Made by a program: the position numbers and the translations under genes. The notes under the pieces were generated by a model. That model saw only the letters and a list, made by a program, of their open reading frames with translations, was not told the origin of the DNA and did not search any database. A DNA stretch of 64,000 nucleotides from assembly GCF_030381805.1 (NCBI RefSeq), contig NZ_JAUDRH010000001.1:186001-250000 (forward strand). Direction: 5' to 3'. The DNA comes from Chlorogloeopsis sp. ULAP01 (lineage in GTDB: Bacteria > Cyanobacteriota > Cyanobacteriia > Cyanobacteriales > Nostocaceae). How positions within the stretch are numbered: the stretch's first letter is position 1; the number at the start of each line of letters is the position of its first letter. Shown piece by piece: positions 43,998-52,790 of the stretch.

Positions 43998-44585
43998 CTA
44001 AATCTCATAATGCCAAATCTGTTCTTCTTTCAGGACAATTTGGTGCAAAGGTAAACGGTCTATAAATCCTCGCTCCTCTAGATTTGAGAGAATACGAGTG
44101 ATAGTAACGCGAGTTGAGTTCAGCATTTCTGCGATGTCTTGATGTGTGAGCCGTAAATCAATTAAATGACCATTTTCGACTTCACGACCAAATTTTTTAG
44201 CTAGCCAACCTAGTAGTTTTATCAGCATGGTTTCTACAGTTTTATAGCTGCGAATAACCATCAATTCTTCCGCCTGTTGAATGTGGGCTAGCAGTACTTC
44301 TGTTAGCAAATAACATTGATTGGCGGGAACAATACTTACTTCTACTTTGGTTAAACATTCAATTTCATATGGCTCAATTTTTGAAAAATCTCTACCAATA
44401 ATATCTCCTGGCCCCCATACTCCCAAAGTTACAAGCGTTCCGTCTTCATGCCATGTCACATTTCGCACTATTCCTTTTTCTAGCTTCCAAAGAATATTTG
44501 GCTGAAGCGGAATAAACGAGCGTGGTTGAAAATGTCGGCTAATGCTTTTATTCGCATGATTTTTTGTAGGGGAAGAGGCAAACAT
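43998..44585 (-). CDS. Crp/Fnr-family transcription regulator
   Basis: 195 residues. The N-terminal cyclic-nucleotide-binding-like beta roll is short (about 22-95, with VTWHEDGTLVTLGVWGPGDI). A dimerisation helix (about 98-135) leads to the winged HTH: LIDLRLTHQDIAEMLNSTRV then TITRILSNLEERGFI. The key cAMP-binding Arg-Ser pattern of CRP is not evident, so the ligand, if any, differs. Cyanobacterial relatives include NtcA (nitrogen) and CysR (sulfur). Facing NIL-domain genes, sulfur regulation is a reasonable guess but not shown. Confidence 0.85.
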   Translation of the reverse strand: MFASSPTKNHANKSISRHFQPRSFIPLQPNILWKLEKGIVRNVTWHEDGTLVTLGVWGPGDIIGRDFSKIEPYEIECLTKVEVSIVPANQCYLLTEVLLAHIQQAEELMVIRSYKTVETMLIKLLGWLAKKFGREVENGHLIDLRLTHQDIAEMLNSTRVTITRILSNLEERGFIDRLPLHQIVLKEEQIWHYEI

Positions 44586-44815
44586 TATGATTAAGCCCTA
44601 TTTATCGATAAAGTAACCGTAGTTATAAACTATATCAATAAATCTTGCTCTTTGATAAGCTCTTTGGGACACTATATACCAAAGTGCGATTATACTTGTT
44701 AGTTTTGCTGGTTAGCACTTTTTTATGTCGTAGACAGTGTACACCTTACAGTTATAGAGAATGATGTTTGTTAGTTTGCAGAGTTTCTCTAACCTATTCT
44801 CGAATTGCTACTCTC

Positions 44816-45535
44816 CTAAGCATACATAGCTGATTCCCGATCTCGCTTTGCTGCTTTTACTAACAAACTTCGGACTTCTTGATCGGAGGTTTGAGGAAAA
44901 TTCTCGTACCATAAACCAACGCTGTAGAAAGGGGTGGGTGTGACGGTGCAGATGACTTCATCTACTTGTGATTCAAGCTCTTGGCAGGTTTGAGGCGCAG
45001 CAACAGGCACAGCAATCACGAGTCGCGCTGGTTGTTGTGTTCCTAATGCCATAATCGCCGCCCGCATGGTAGCACCTGTCGCTAAACCATCATCTATTAC
45101 TATGACGGTACGTCCACAAATCACTGGAAAGGGACGGTTTCCCCGATAAAGGCGTTCTCGTCGCTCAAGTTCCTGTCTTTGTCTTACCTCTTCTTGACTA
45201 ATTTCTGTCTCTGTTAAACGAAGCGATCGCACTATATCCTGATTCATAACTCGCACGCCACCACTAGCTATTGCTCCCATTGCTAGCTCTGGCTGATCGG
45301 GTACACCTAATTTGCGTACCACAAAAACGTCTAAGGGAGCATTAAGCGCTTTGGCAACTTCAAAGGCTACAGGTACACCTCCCCTGGGCAGCGCTAACAC
45401 TAGTACATCTGAACAGTTAGCATAGGCAGCTAACTCCTTAGCCAAAAATTGACCTGCTGCTGTTCTGTCTTTATATAGCACAGTGTCCACGCTCCTAAAA
45501 AAGTTTCTTATTGATCTAAAAAATTTATTCACCAC
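44816..45535 (-). CDS. Phosphoribosyltransferase-family protein
   Basis: 239 residues. The PRPP-binding loop appears as VIVIDDGLATGATMRAAIMA, and the upstream strand is VLVLALPRGGVPVAFEVAKA followed by LDVFVVRKLGVPDQPELAMG. This is the type I PRTase variant often annotated simply as phosphoribosyltransferase and found alone or beside dienelactone hydrolase genes. The base substrate is not defined for the subfamily. It is isolated; the upstream gap to the next gene is 555 bp. Confidence 0.87.
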   Translation of the reverse strand: MVNKFFRSIRNFFRSVDTVLYKDRTAAGQFLAKELAAYANCSDVLVLALPRGGVPVAFEVAKALNAPLDVFVVRKLGVPDQPELAMGAIASGGVRVMNQDIVRSLRLTETEISQEEVRQRQELERRERLYRGNRPFPVICGRTVIVIDDGLATGATMRAAIMALGTQQPARLVIAVPVAAPQTCQELESQVDEVICTVTPTPFYSVGLWYENFPQTSDQEVRSLLVKAAKRDRESAMYA

Positions 45536-45599
45536 TAAATATGCCAGTGGGTGAGGTCATTTAAACTTTCTATTCAAAGAACACCCTTGTACTTTAGTA

Positions 45600-45700
45600 C
45601 AAGTCTTATAGCCAAAATCCGTTGAAACGGACTAAAAGATATGCCTAGTAAGCTAAAGCTTACTTTCGCTTTTTTTAGCCAAGAAATTTATTTCTAGCGG
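45600..45700. repeat. Dispersed repeat with CCGTTGAAACGGACT stem
   Basis: Inverted AATCCGTT/AACGGACT hairpin followed by TAGCCAAGAAATTTATTTCT and AGCGGTC. The AGCCAAGAAA(T/G)TTATTTCT(A/T)(G) part also occurs at 62477-62502 after GTCTACTTAAGTGGACTTG, showing a shared family of palindromic repeats. Confidence 0.6.
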
Positions 45701-45788
45701 TCGAAAAATAGGTGCAAGATATAACGACGAGCACAATTTTGAATTTGTCTACAAATCTGATCATGTTGAATTGGGATGTTTGTTATTG

Positions 45789-45885
45789 TCAGGACTTAAG
45801 CAACATACCTCTCTAACTCTTATTCCTTGGTAGACTCCATGCTTGGAGCGGTTTGATTCTTCCGTGAATTATGCGTAAGTTCTAT
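45789..45885. repeat. MITE-like element with CAGGACTTA...TAAGT ends
   Basis: About 95 bp with imperfect terminal inverted repeats: TCAGGACTTAAGCAACAT at the left and ATGCGTAAGTTCTAT at the right; 10 of 12 central bases pair. The same left end (CAGGACTTACGCAA) followed by CTCTCTAA lies at 12996. No coding capacity. The rest of 45536-46090 is AT-rich and empty. Confidence 0.55.
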
Positions 45886-46090
45886 TTCTTCTGAATCAAT
45901 CCTAATAAAATTGAAAAATTTTTTGCCTCTGACTAATGGCAGGTGATTCTAAATTTCAGGATCTGCTGAATGAAAGAGTTGTGCCAATTTGAAATTATAG
46001 ACTGTCCTTCACAGATCCCCGACTTCTCGAAGAAAGTTGAGGATCTTACAAGGTGCAATTTAGTTATTCTACCTAGACCACTAACAATTC

Positions 46091-47263
46091 CTAAAGAGTA
46101 TTGTGAATCAATCTACCACAGGGATAAGTAGCAACTTCTTCTGCACTATCTGCCACCGCAGCAGGAACTTTCTCTGTTGCTTGGGTTTTCGCTGCTAAAT
46201 AATCTGCCTGCAATCTGTCTAACATTTCTTGGCGCTTGTCATACAGCCGCTTTAAAGTACGGGGTTGACATTGATTGATGACGTATGCAGTTACTAGGGG
46301 CAATGCGATCGTGCTGTCAGTGTAACAAACAATCGTGCTGGGTAATTCATCTGGATCAATTTTCCCCCAGCTGACTGCTTCTGAAGGTGTAGCCCCCGAT
46401 AAACCGCCAGTATCTGGACGAGCATCAGTAAATTGGACAAAATAATCGTGTCCTCGCTCTTCTAACCCCAATACTTCATGAATTTGCGGTTGAGTTTGGA
46501 GCAGAAAGTTTTTGGGGCTGCCACCACCAATAATGACTGCTGCACTCCTGCCTGCTGCTTCGCGGGCATGGTAGGCGATCGCTGCGGTTTCATTCACGTC
46601 AATGGCTGGATCTAACATTAACTGGGAACCTTCTAGCGCCAAGGCAGCAACATTCATGCCAATGGAGCTATCGCCAGGCGAAGATGTGTAAATTGGCACT
46701 CCATATTCGTAAGCAGTTGCCAACAAGCAAGAATGCTCAATTCCTAGCTGTTTTTCTACCTCCCGAACATACTTACCCAGTAGATAGTGAAATTCAGCAG
46801 TTCCCATCCGCTTCTGAAAAGGTTCCGCTTGCAAAATCTTCCGAATAAATGCATCAGTTTCTAATAATACATCGTAGCCAAAAATAATGTCATAAATACG
46901 GATGGTACTTTCTTGACGCAGCTTGACATCGTTTAAAAATGGATTGCCAGCAAATACTTCAAAACCCAACCCATAATGCATATCATGATAAAGATTGGCA
47001 CCAGTACTAATCATCCAGTCAATAAAACCATTACGAATCAATGGTGCGATCGCCGAAACTCCAAATCCTGCTGGTGTCATTGCACCAGAAAGGCTAACTC
47101 CCACCGTCACGCCTTCTTTGAGTACGTCTTGACTCAGTAGCTGGCATACTTCCCGTAATCTTGCCGAGTTGTAGGCAGTGAAGTAATTATCAATCAAATC
47201 AACTACCCCGATTTCTTTTGGTATGGGTGTGGGTATGATTTTCTTGCCCAGCTGTTTTGACAT
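46091..47263 (-). CDS. Deoxyhypusine synthase-like protein (probable homospermidine synthase)
   Basis: 390 residues of the deoxyhypusine synthase fold. Motifs: VSLSGAMTPAGFGVSAIAPL, IDWMISTGANLYHDMHYGLG, the NAD-binding GDSSIGMNVAALAL and AVIIGGGSPKNFLLQTQP, where the Lys could be the catalytic one. Bacteria lack eIF5A, and bacterial members of this family make homospermidine or related polyamines from putrescine and spermidine; the cyanobacterial form has been called SpeY. It is the next gene downstream of cphA2 on the same strand after 174 bp, linking it by position to arginine-rich cyanophycin. Which polyamine is made here is not shown. Confidence 0.87.
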   Translation of the reverse strand: MSKQLGKKIIPTPIPKEIGVVDLIDNYFTAYNSARLREVCQLLSQDVLKEGVTVGVSLSGAMTPAGFGVSAIAPLIRNGFIDWMISTGANLYHDMHYGLGFEVFAGNPFLNDVKLRQESTIRIYDIIFGYDVLLETDAFIRKILQAEPFQKRMGTAEFHYLLGKYVREVEKQLGIEHSCLLATAYEYGVPIYTSSPGDSSIGMNVAALALEGSQLMLDPAIDVNETAAIAYHAREAAGRSAAVIIGGGSPKNFLLQTQPQIHEVLGLEERGHDYFVQFTDARPDTGGLSGATPSEAVSWGKIDPDELPSTIVCYTDSTIALPLVTAYVINQCQPRTLKRLYDKRQEMLDRLQADYLAAKTQATEKVPAAVADSAEEVATYPCGRLIHNTL

Positions 47264-47437
47264 TTTTGCTAGTCCTCAAGTTGATCGTGAATAAATAATT
47301 GCCAATAGGCAACAGACACCCTCAGAGTGCTTCCCGTGGGCTAAAACCTGTAGCTACGCAAACCAAGTTTGCAAGACAAGCAACTTCACGTCAAGAATCA
47401 GGGTGCAGGGGAGGCTTCCCCCACACTCTGTTCTCGC

Positions 47438-49348
47438 TCACAAAACCGTATTAATTTCCTTGAGATACACCCTTGTAAACGGTTCATCTTCTCCGAGTGT
47501 GTATTCTTCTATCAAACCTTGGCGCTGAATGAAAATATTATCTTCTTTTTTAATTACTACAGTTGAGCCATCAATGACATCCCGCACCAGCATCATCTCG
47601 ATTTCAGTGGGATTATTTAGAACTACCATATTACTACCGTAGTAAAACATACCTTCTTCTTCCAAAGTGTCTTGCTCATACTCAGCGATTAGCAAGTCTA
47701 GCTTGGGATTACGTAGCAAAGTTTGGACATTGCTATTGTAATCCTCATGCAAAAATTTTTTTGACCGATTAATAAAAACTCCATCACGACAAATAGCACC
47801 TATTGTCCAGTCTGGATGCAATGACAAAATATGGTCAATAGTTTCTTGAAGTTCGTGAACAGAGATTTGATTAAAGGTAATAATTGGTATCCTGGCATCA
47901 GCACCTGCCTCAAAAAAGGTTTCCAAAATATGGGAAGGTACATCTACGCTTTCACCGACAGCAGGATTTAGATGCATCAAAACACCAGGAGCTGCATTGA
48001 TTTCCAAAATTGCAAAGCTACTTTCTTTCCAGGATTGAGCAAGATTTTCAGCAATAACATCAATTCCCAAGCAAACTAATCGGAAGTGTTGGGCAACGTC
48101 TTGCGCTAAGACAATATTGTCAGGATGAAGAGTACGTGTTGCGTCAATGCTCACACCGCCTGCCGAGAGATTAGCGACTTTGCGAAGATAAACAGTACGA
48201 TCTCTTTCAATAACGCTGTCCAATGACAAACCCTGCTCTTCAAGGTAAAGTTCCATCGCCTCATCACGCTGAATTCTACTCATGGGCGAGGTAGGTGTAT
48301 CTAAGCGAGCAGGTTTTCGATTTTCCCGTTCGATTAGCTCGTCAATTGTTGAGTATCCATCACCGACAATTGAGGCGGGACGACGTTCGGTAGCCGCAAC
48401 AAATTTACCGTTGACGCACAATAAGCGGTAATCTTTACCGCGAATACTTTTTTCGACAATAATCCGAATCCGTTCGTTCTCTGGGATTGCCTCAAATGCT
48501 CTGTTATAAGCAGATTTTAGCTCATCTTCGTCTTGGACATCGGCAGTAACACCGATTCCCTTATGACCGATTACAGGTTTGACTGCAACAGGATAGCCTA
48601 TTTTTTTTGCGACAACTAGAGCTTCTTTTTCAGAAACAACAATATCACCCTTGGGTACCGGAAAACCCAAACTTCCCAAAAATGCTTTGCAGTCATCTTT
48701 ACGAGTGGTAAAGTCAGAATCTAAATGACTATCGCTATCAAATGTTGTCGCTATGCCACGAACTTGTTTTTTCCCATAACCGTACTGCATTAATCCTTCT
48801 TCCCACAGATAAAAGGTGGGAATACCTTTTTGGTGAGCAGTTCGCAATAAGGCGTAAATTGTCGGCCCGCCATACACAGACTGGCGAAATCTTCTTTGCA
48901 GCACTCGTAATTGTTGTTCAAAGACAACATCTTCTTTTTGAGTAATCGCTTCAAACCAGTCCCAAACAAAGTAAACTACAGCTCGTGTTGTAGGTTCGTG
49001 TAGCGATTGCACAGCAATTTTGACATACTTCCCGTTTGGTTTAATGCTCCAGCGATCTAGGTGCAAATCCATATCCAGCTTTCCTACTTCCGCTACCGTA
49101 CGGGCAAATAGCTGGGCGTAAGACTCATAGGTTTGTTGGCTTAGTTGTGGGTGGCGATCGCTAATAATTGATACATAATCTTCTATGGGCAGAGGTCGCC
49201 AATTCTCAGTCAAATTAAAATCAAATACTAATGCTCCTGTATCTAAGTATGGGTTTGGCCCAATGTAATGCTTAAAGTTGAAAATATCAAAAGCATCAGT
49301 TTTTCTGGCATTAACCCGGACTGTATCAGTGCTTTTCTGTTGAACCAT
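47438..49348 (-). CDS. cphA2: Cyanophycin synthetase-like protein CphA2
   Basis: 636 residues, shorter than CphA1 (about 875-900). The N-terminal region and ATP-grasp domain are intact: GFPVPKGDIVVSEKEALVVA, YPVAVKPVIGHKGIGVT, VEKSIRGKDYRLLCVNGKFV and the metal site FAILEINAAPGVLMH. The C-terminal Mur-ligase part of CphA1, with its GTNGKTT-type loop, is replaced by a short remnant (about 500-636) without a P-loop. This is the defining form of CphA2, shown in other work to polymerise beta-aspartyl-arginine dipeptides. It is divergent from the small gene at 49783 and from cphB2, as in the cph2 cluster known from Anabaena. Confidence 0.92.
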   Translation of the reverse strand: MVQQKSTDTVRVNARKTDAFDIFNFKHYIGPNPYLDTGALVFDFNLTENWRPLPIEDYVSIISDRHPQLSQQTYESYAQLFARTVAEVGKLDMDLHLDRWSIKPNGKYVKIAVQSLHEPTTRAVVYFVWDWFEAITQKEDVVFEQQLRVLQRRFRQSVYGGPTIYALLRTAHQKGIPTFYLWEEGLMQYGYGKKQVRGIATTFDSDSHLDSDFTTRKDDCKAFLGSLGFPVPKGDIVVSEKEALVVAKKIGYPVAVKPVIGHKGIGVTADVQDEDELKSAYNRAFEAIPENERIRIIVEKSIRGKDYRLLCVNGKFVAATERRPASIVGDGYSTIDELIERENRKPARLDTPTSPMSRIQRDEAMELYLEEQGLSLDSVIERDRTVYLRKVANLSAGGVSIDATRTLHPDNIVLAQDVAQHFRLVCLGIDVIAENLAQSWKESSFAILEINAAPGVLMHLNPAVGESVDVPSHILETFFEAGADARIPIITFNQISVHELQETIDHILSLHPDWTIGAICRDGVFINRSKKFLHEDYNSNVQTLLRNPKLDLLIAEYEQDTLEEEGMFYYGSNMVVLNNPTEIEMMLVRDVIDGSTVVIKKEDNIFIQRQGLIEEYTLGEDEPFTRVYLKEINTVL

Positions 49349-49782
49349 TAGAATATATACCTTTAACTAAACACCCTGGTATCAGTATGTTGGTTTACGT
49401 TTCTCCAAATTTACTGTATATAAATTTTTGAAAGTCAGTATACGGCTATAAACAATTGTTTGCTGTTTACTTGGGCATTAAATCATTATTTGTCTGTATC
49501 AGTTTAATCCTCTTGATAGAAATTTTTAGCTATCTAAGGGTATATTCAATCTGTATAGAATCTTCCTCAACTAATAAGCCTGAGTACTGGTACTTAAGTA
49601 AAAAAGAACTCAGAATACAGAATCAATGAATTATTCTGACTCCTGGCTCATGAGACACCTGACTTACATATATTGATAAAAATTAAATATCAGCCCTAGA
49701 ATATATAACTTTTGAATGGTGCAATATGATGCCAAAGTTTATATAAATAAAAATACGCAAAATTTTTAGGAGACAGCAAAGT
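49349..49782. promoter_or_regulatory. Divergent upstream region of cphA2, with an NtcA-box-like site
   Basis: No gene is seen in 434 bp. GTATGTTGGTTTAC at 49385-49398 fits the NtcA consensus GTA-N8-TAC and lies 37 bp before the cphA2 start. The TATATT that could serve as a -10 box is 27 bp past the site and only 3 bp from the ATG, which is too close for a normal leader, so the box may not drive this start. A GAATTCAG-type repeat lies near 49606-49640. Confidence 0.35.
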
Positions 49783-49986
49783 ATGCATATTACCCAGGCT
49801 GCTCTCAGAAATGAAGTTCGCCACCTTGCAGAGGAAGCGTTTCACCGTAAACTCATTTCTGGTTATGGAGATGGCCCAGATAAAAACGAGTTTCAAATCG
49901 TATTTCAAGGTAAACCCAGACATTTTCCATTGGAAGAAGCACACTCTTTCTTAGTAAACTTGCTTTTCAACAACCAACCTAATTAG
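49783..49986 (+). CDS. Small protein of the cphA2/cphB2 locus
   Basis: 67 residues with a good TAGGAGA ribosome-binding site ten bases before the ATG. Polar and mixed alpha/beta: RNEVRHLAEEAFHRKLISGY, GDGPDKNEFQIVFQGKPRH, FPLEEAHSFLVNLLF. No known domain. A terminator-like hairpin follows at 50055-50093, so it is its own transcription unit. The same position in the Anabaena cph2 locus is, as I recall, also held by a short gene. Confidence 0.7.
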   Translation: MHITQAALRNEVRHLAEEAFHRKLISGYGDGPDKNEFQIVFQGKPRHFPLEEAHSFLVNLLFNNQPN

Positions 49987-50054
49987 AAAAAAATTTTATT
50001 TTTACTTTGAAATATGATTTAAAAATCACAGTTGAATAAAACTTTATCAAATTG

Positions 50055-50093
50055 TACTCTCGCTTACTTTGGTTTTAAAGCGGGAGTATTTTT
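50055..50093 (+). terminator. Intrinsic terminator after the small cph-locus gene
   Basis: Arms TACTCTCGCTT and AAGCGGGAGTA pair over 11 positions with one G-T wobble and are followed by TTTTTG. 69 bp past the stop of the small gene. A classic Rho-independent form. Confidence 0.75.
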
Positions 50094-50733
50094 GTGATCA
50101 AAGAAAGCACAGATACGCAACTTCTTTGAGTAATCGGAATCTTGGATTTGGGTCAAATTCTAGTCAATACATAATTTGAGAAAAAAATCTATAGTAAATT
50201 AGAGATATTTTAATAGTTAGATTATGTGCTTAATTTTAAGTCATGCAGATTAAATATCAAAAGTAATACTATAAATATATCATCAGAGTGATGCAGAAAC
50301 AACAATACTTCTATGAGTATAAGGAATAGACATTCCAATCGTTTAAAAATTAGGAGTATTAATTGTAGTTACGGTTGTTGATATTTTGCGAAGGTGTAAA
50401 TAACTCTATTACGACAACCGTAAAAAGATAAATAAGGACAATCATTTGGCGCAGAAAATCTAGAGGAATATTGATGTTAATAATTAATGAATATTCCTTT
50501 ATTTTCGACAGTCAATTACTACAAAGTCTCTAGAGACTTTGAGAATTATCATCGAATACCATTGATCTGAATTCTTACCTATCTATAGCAAAAGGCTGAT
50601 TGGGTAAGTAATTAACTTGGTTTTTCTTTTTAAGTACTGTAAAAATCATCACAATTGGTTTTACACCAAAGTCGATGTTTTTATACATTTAAATGTCATG
50701 TTTTCCTAATATTAATTTACCATTGGAGGCGCT
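50094..50733. promoter_or_regulatory. Upstream region of cphB2, with a 20-bp palindrome
   Basis: No gene is seen in 640 bp. CAAAGTCTCTAGAGACTTTG at 50522-50541 is a perfect self-complementary 20-mer, about 190 bp upstream of cphB2. It may be an operator or a stable hairpin; no regulator known to me binds it. The remainder is AT-rich. Confidence 0.45.
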
Positions 50734-51594
50734 ATGGCAGAGGATGGAAGCAAACGGCAGTTAGTAATTATTGGGGGAGCAGAAGATAAAGAGGGAGATT
50801 GCCAAATTCTACGGGAGTTTGTGCGTCGGGCTGGAGGTACAAAGGCGCGAATTGTGATTATGACGGCAGCAACAGAGCTACCTAGAGAAGTGGGAGAAAA
50901 TTATATTAGAGTTTTCGAGCGCTTGGGGGCAGAGGATGCTCGCATAATTGATACAGAAACCCGTGAGGATGCTTCTTCATCTACTGCTCTAGAAGCAGTG
51001 AGTAAGGCAACTGGAATATTTTTCACTGGTGGTGACCAAGCTCGCATTACTAGTATCCTTAAGGATACCGACCTTGACGAGGCTATTCACAAACGCTTTT
51101 CAGAAGGTGCAGTGATCGGAGGCACAAGCGCGGGAGCTGCGGTAATGCCAGACGTGATGATTGTAGAAGGCGATTCTGAAACCAACCCTCGAATAGAAAT
51201 TGTAGATATGGGCCCAGGTATGGCTTTTCTGCCTGGAGTGGTAATTGACCAACATTTTTCCCAACGTGGACGCTTGGGACGCCTGATTTCTGCTTTAGCA
51301 CAGCAGCCTGCCGTGTTAGGATTTGGTATTGATGAAAATACTGCTATGGTGGTCACTGATAATCAGATTGAAGTGATCGGAGAAGGCTCTGTCACAATTG
51401 TGGATGAATCAGAGGCAATACATAGCAATGTTGAGGAGATTTTGAGAGATGAAGCTTTGGCAATATGCGGAGCTAGACTTCATATTTTGCCTCATGGCTA
51501 TAAATTTGACTTGAAAACCCGTAAACCGATCCTGAATGGGCAGCAGCAGTCTGTACCAAATGCTTCTGTACCTGCTCAATCAGTAAGTGCTTAA
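50734..51594 (+). CDS. cphB2: Cyanophycinase CphB2
   Basis: 286 residues. It is a serine-type exopeptidase of the peptidase S51 family that cuts cyanophycin to beta-aspartyl-arginine. The nucleophile is Ser132 in GGTSAGAAVM, the same residue number as in the Synechocystis enzyme. Also visible are VIIGGAEDK at the start, IFFTGGDQARI, and LPGVVIDQHFSQRGRLGRL. GGAGG precedes the ATG. The canonical cphB1-cphA1 pair is absent: the gene is followed by a convergent glycosyltransferase instead of cphA1. A hairpin at 51595-51638 ends the transcript region. Confidence 0.95.
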   Translation: MAEDGSKRQLVIIGGAEDKEGDCQILREFVRRAGGTKARIVIMTAATELPREVGENYIRVFERLGAEDARIIDTETREDASSSTALEAVSKATGIFFTGGDQARITSILKDTDLDEAIHKRFSEGAVIGGTSAGAAVMPDVMIVEGDSETNPRIEIVDMGPGMAFLPGVVIDQHFSQRGRLGRLISALAQQPAVLGFGIDENTAMVVTDNQIEVIGEGSVTIVDESEAIHSNVEEILRDEALAICGARLHILPHGYKFDLKTRKPILNGQQQSVPNASVPAQSVSA

Positions 51595-51638
51595 CAGTTA
51601 TCAGTTATCAGTAAACAGTGAAGAATAACTGATAACTG
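51595..51638. terminator. Hairpin of AGTTATC repeats between convergent genes
   Basis: CAGTTATCAGTTAT (51595-51608) and ATAACTGATAACTG (51625-51638) form a perfect 14-bp stem with a 16-base loop. It starts directly after the cphB2 stop and ends 3 bp before the glycosyltransferase stop. It is built from the AGTTATC heptamer of 27083-27120, showing how this repeat is reused as a terminator-like structure. Confidence 0.6.
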
Positions 51639-51641
51639 ATC

Positions 51642-52790
51642 CTAAGCCTTGGTACCCAATCTTGATAGTAGTTGGGCAATTTGCTTATTAATTTTGTCCA
51701 CGTCAAAACGTTGAGAGGCAACTGTCTGTCCACGGTTGGCGATCGCCGCAGTTTCATGAGAATTATTAAGACAAGCAGTAATGACTTGTGCAAGTTCTTG
51801 GGGTTTTCCTGGAGCGGCTAAAAAACCATTAATACCGTGTTCTATTAATTCCATTGCACCACCAGATGCAGCCGCTACTACAGGTTTGCCACAGAGCATA
51901 GCTTCAACAATTACCCTACCAAAAGGTTCTGGAGCTATAGAAGTATGTGCCACTAAGTCACAAGCTGTCATTAATTGAGGAATATCTGAACGAAATCCTA
52001 AAAATTTAACTCGGTTTTCGAGTTTTAAGGTGGCAACTAGTTGGCGTAACTGCTGGACGTAATCTTGTTCCCCAAATAAAGCATCGCCGACTAAAATAGC
52101 TGTTACTTGTTCAGGACATTGAGCAAGTGCTTCAAGTAGTATATGCTGTCCCTTCCAAGGTGCAAGACGGCTAAAATGTCCAACTACAAATTTCCCATTA
52201 AGTTCTAGTTTTGCTCGGATTTGATTAACTGCAAACTTATCGGTTTGATAATTTTTTGGGTTAAAACCGTTATAAACAATTTCAGTAATATCTGCCCGTC
52301 CTCCCGCTTCCAAAAAAGCTATTTTACTAGCTTGGGAATTGGCAATTACTAATGATGCAAAACGATTTGCAGCCGTGACGGCAATGCGACGATTAGTTTG
52401 ACTAAAATGCTCTGATGAAAGAATATCATGTAAATGATAAACTAGAGGACGACGACTGAAAAAACTAGCTACTGTCCCAACAACTAATGCTTTTTGTGTA
52501 TTAGCATAGATGCAATCATATTTACGAGCTATTTTTGTAACTTTAACAATTAAAGGTAAAAGTTGTCCGATACTTCCTAAACCTGTGATCAAGGAGCTTT
52601 CCTTACGAACTTGGATAACTTGAGTTGTTAAAACCTGAACTGGAATATGATTTTCCTCTAGCAATCTTCTAAACGAACCATCAGCAAATAAACCAACTAA
52701 ACAAGTATCTTGATAAGGTTTGGCAATGTCTATTAGGCACAGTTCTGCACCACCTGGTTTACCACTTTGATCTAAAAACAGAATTTTCAT
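51642..52790 (-). CDS. Glycosyltransferase family 4
   Basis: 382 residues. GT-B fold: N-terminal MKILFLDQSGKPGGAELCLI, a donor-binding FVVGHFSRLAPWKGQHILLE, and the C-terminal VAHTSIAPEPFGRVIVEAML with GKPVVAAASGGAMELIEHG. These enzymes transfer a sugar from an NDP donor. The acceptor is unknown. It is the first of three glycosyltransferases on this strand; gaps of about 300 and 280 bp make a single operon uncertain. A cell-surface or exopolysaccharide role is likely from the group. Confidence 0.92.
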   Translation of the reverse strand: MKILFLDQSGKPGGAELCLIDIAKPYQDTCLVGLFADGSFRRLLEENHIPVQVLTTQVIQVRKESSLITGLGSIGQLLPLIVKVTKIARKYDCIYANTQKALVVGTVASFFSRRPLVYHLHDILSSEHFSQTNRRIAVTAANRFASLVIANSQASKIAFLEAGGRADITEIVYNGFNPKNYQTDKFAVNQIRAKLELNGKFVVGHFSRLAPWKGQHILLEALAQCPEQVTAILVGDALFGEQDYVQQLRQLVATLKLENRVKFLGFRSDIPQLMTACDLVAHTSIAPEPFGRVIVEAMLCGKPVVAAASGGAMELIEHGINGFLAAPGKPQELAQVITACLNNSHETAAIANRGQTVASQRFDVDKINKQIAQLLSRLGTKA

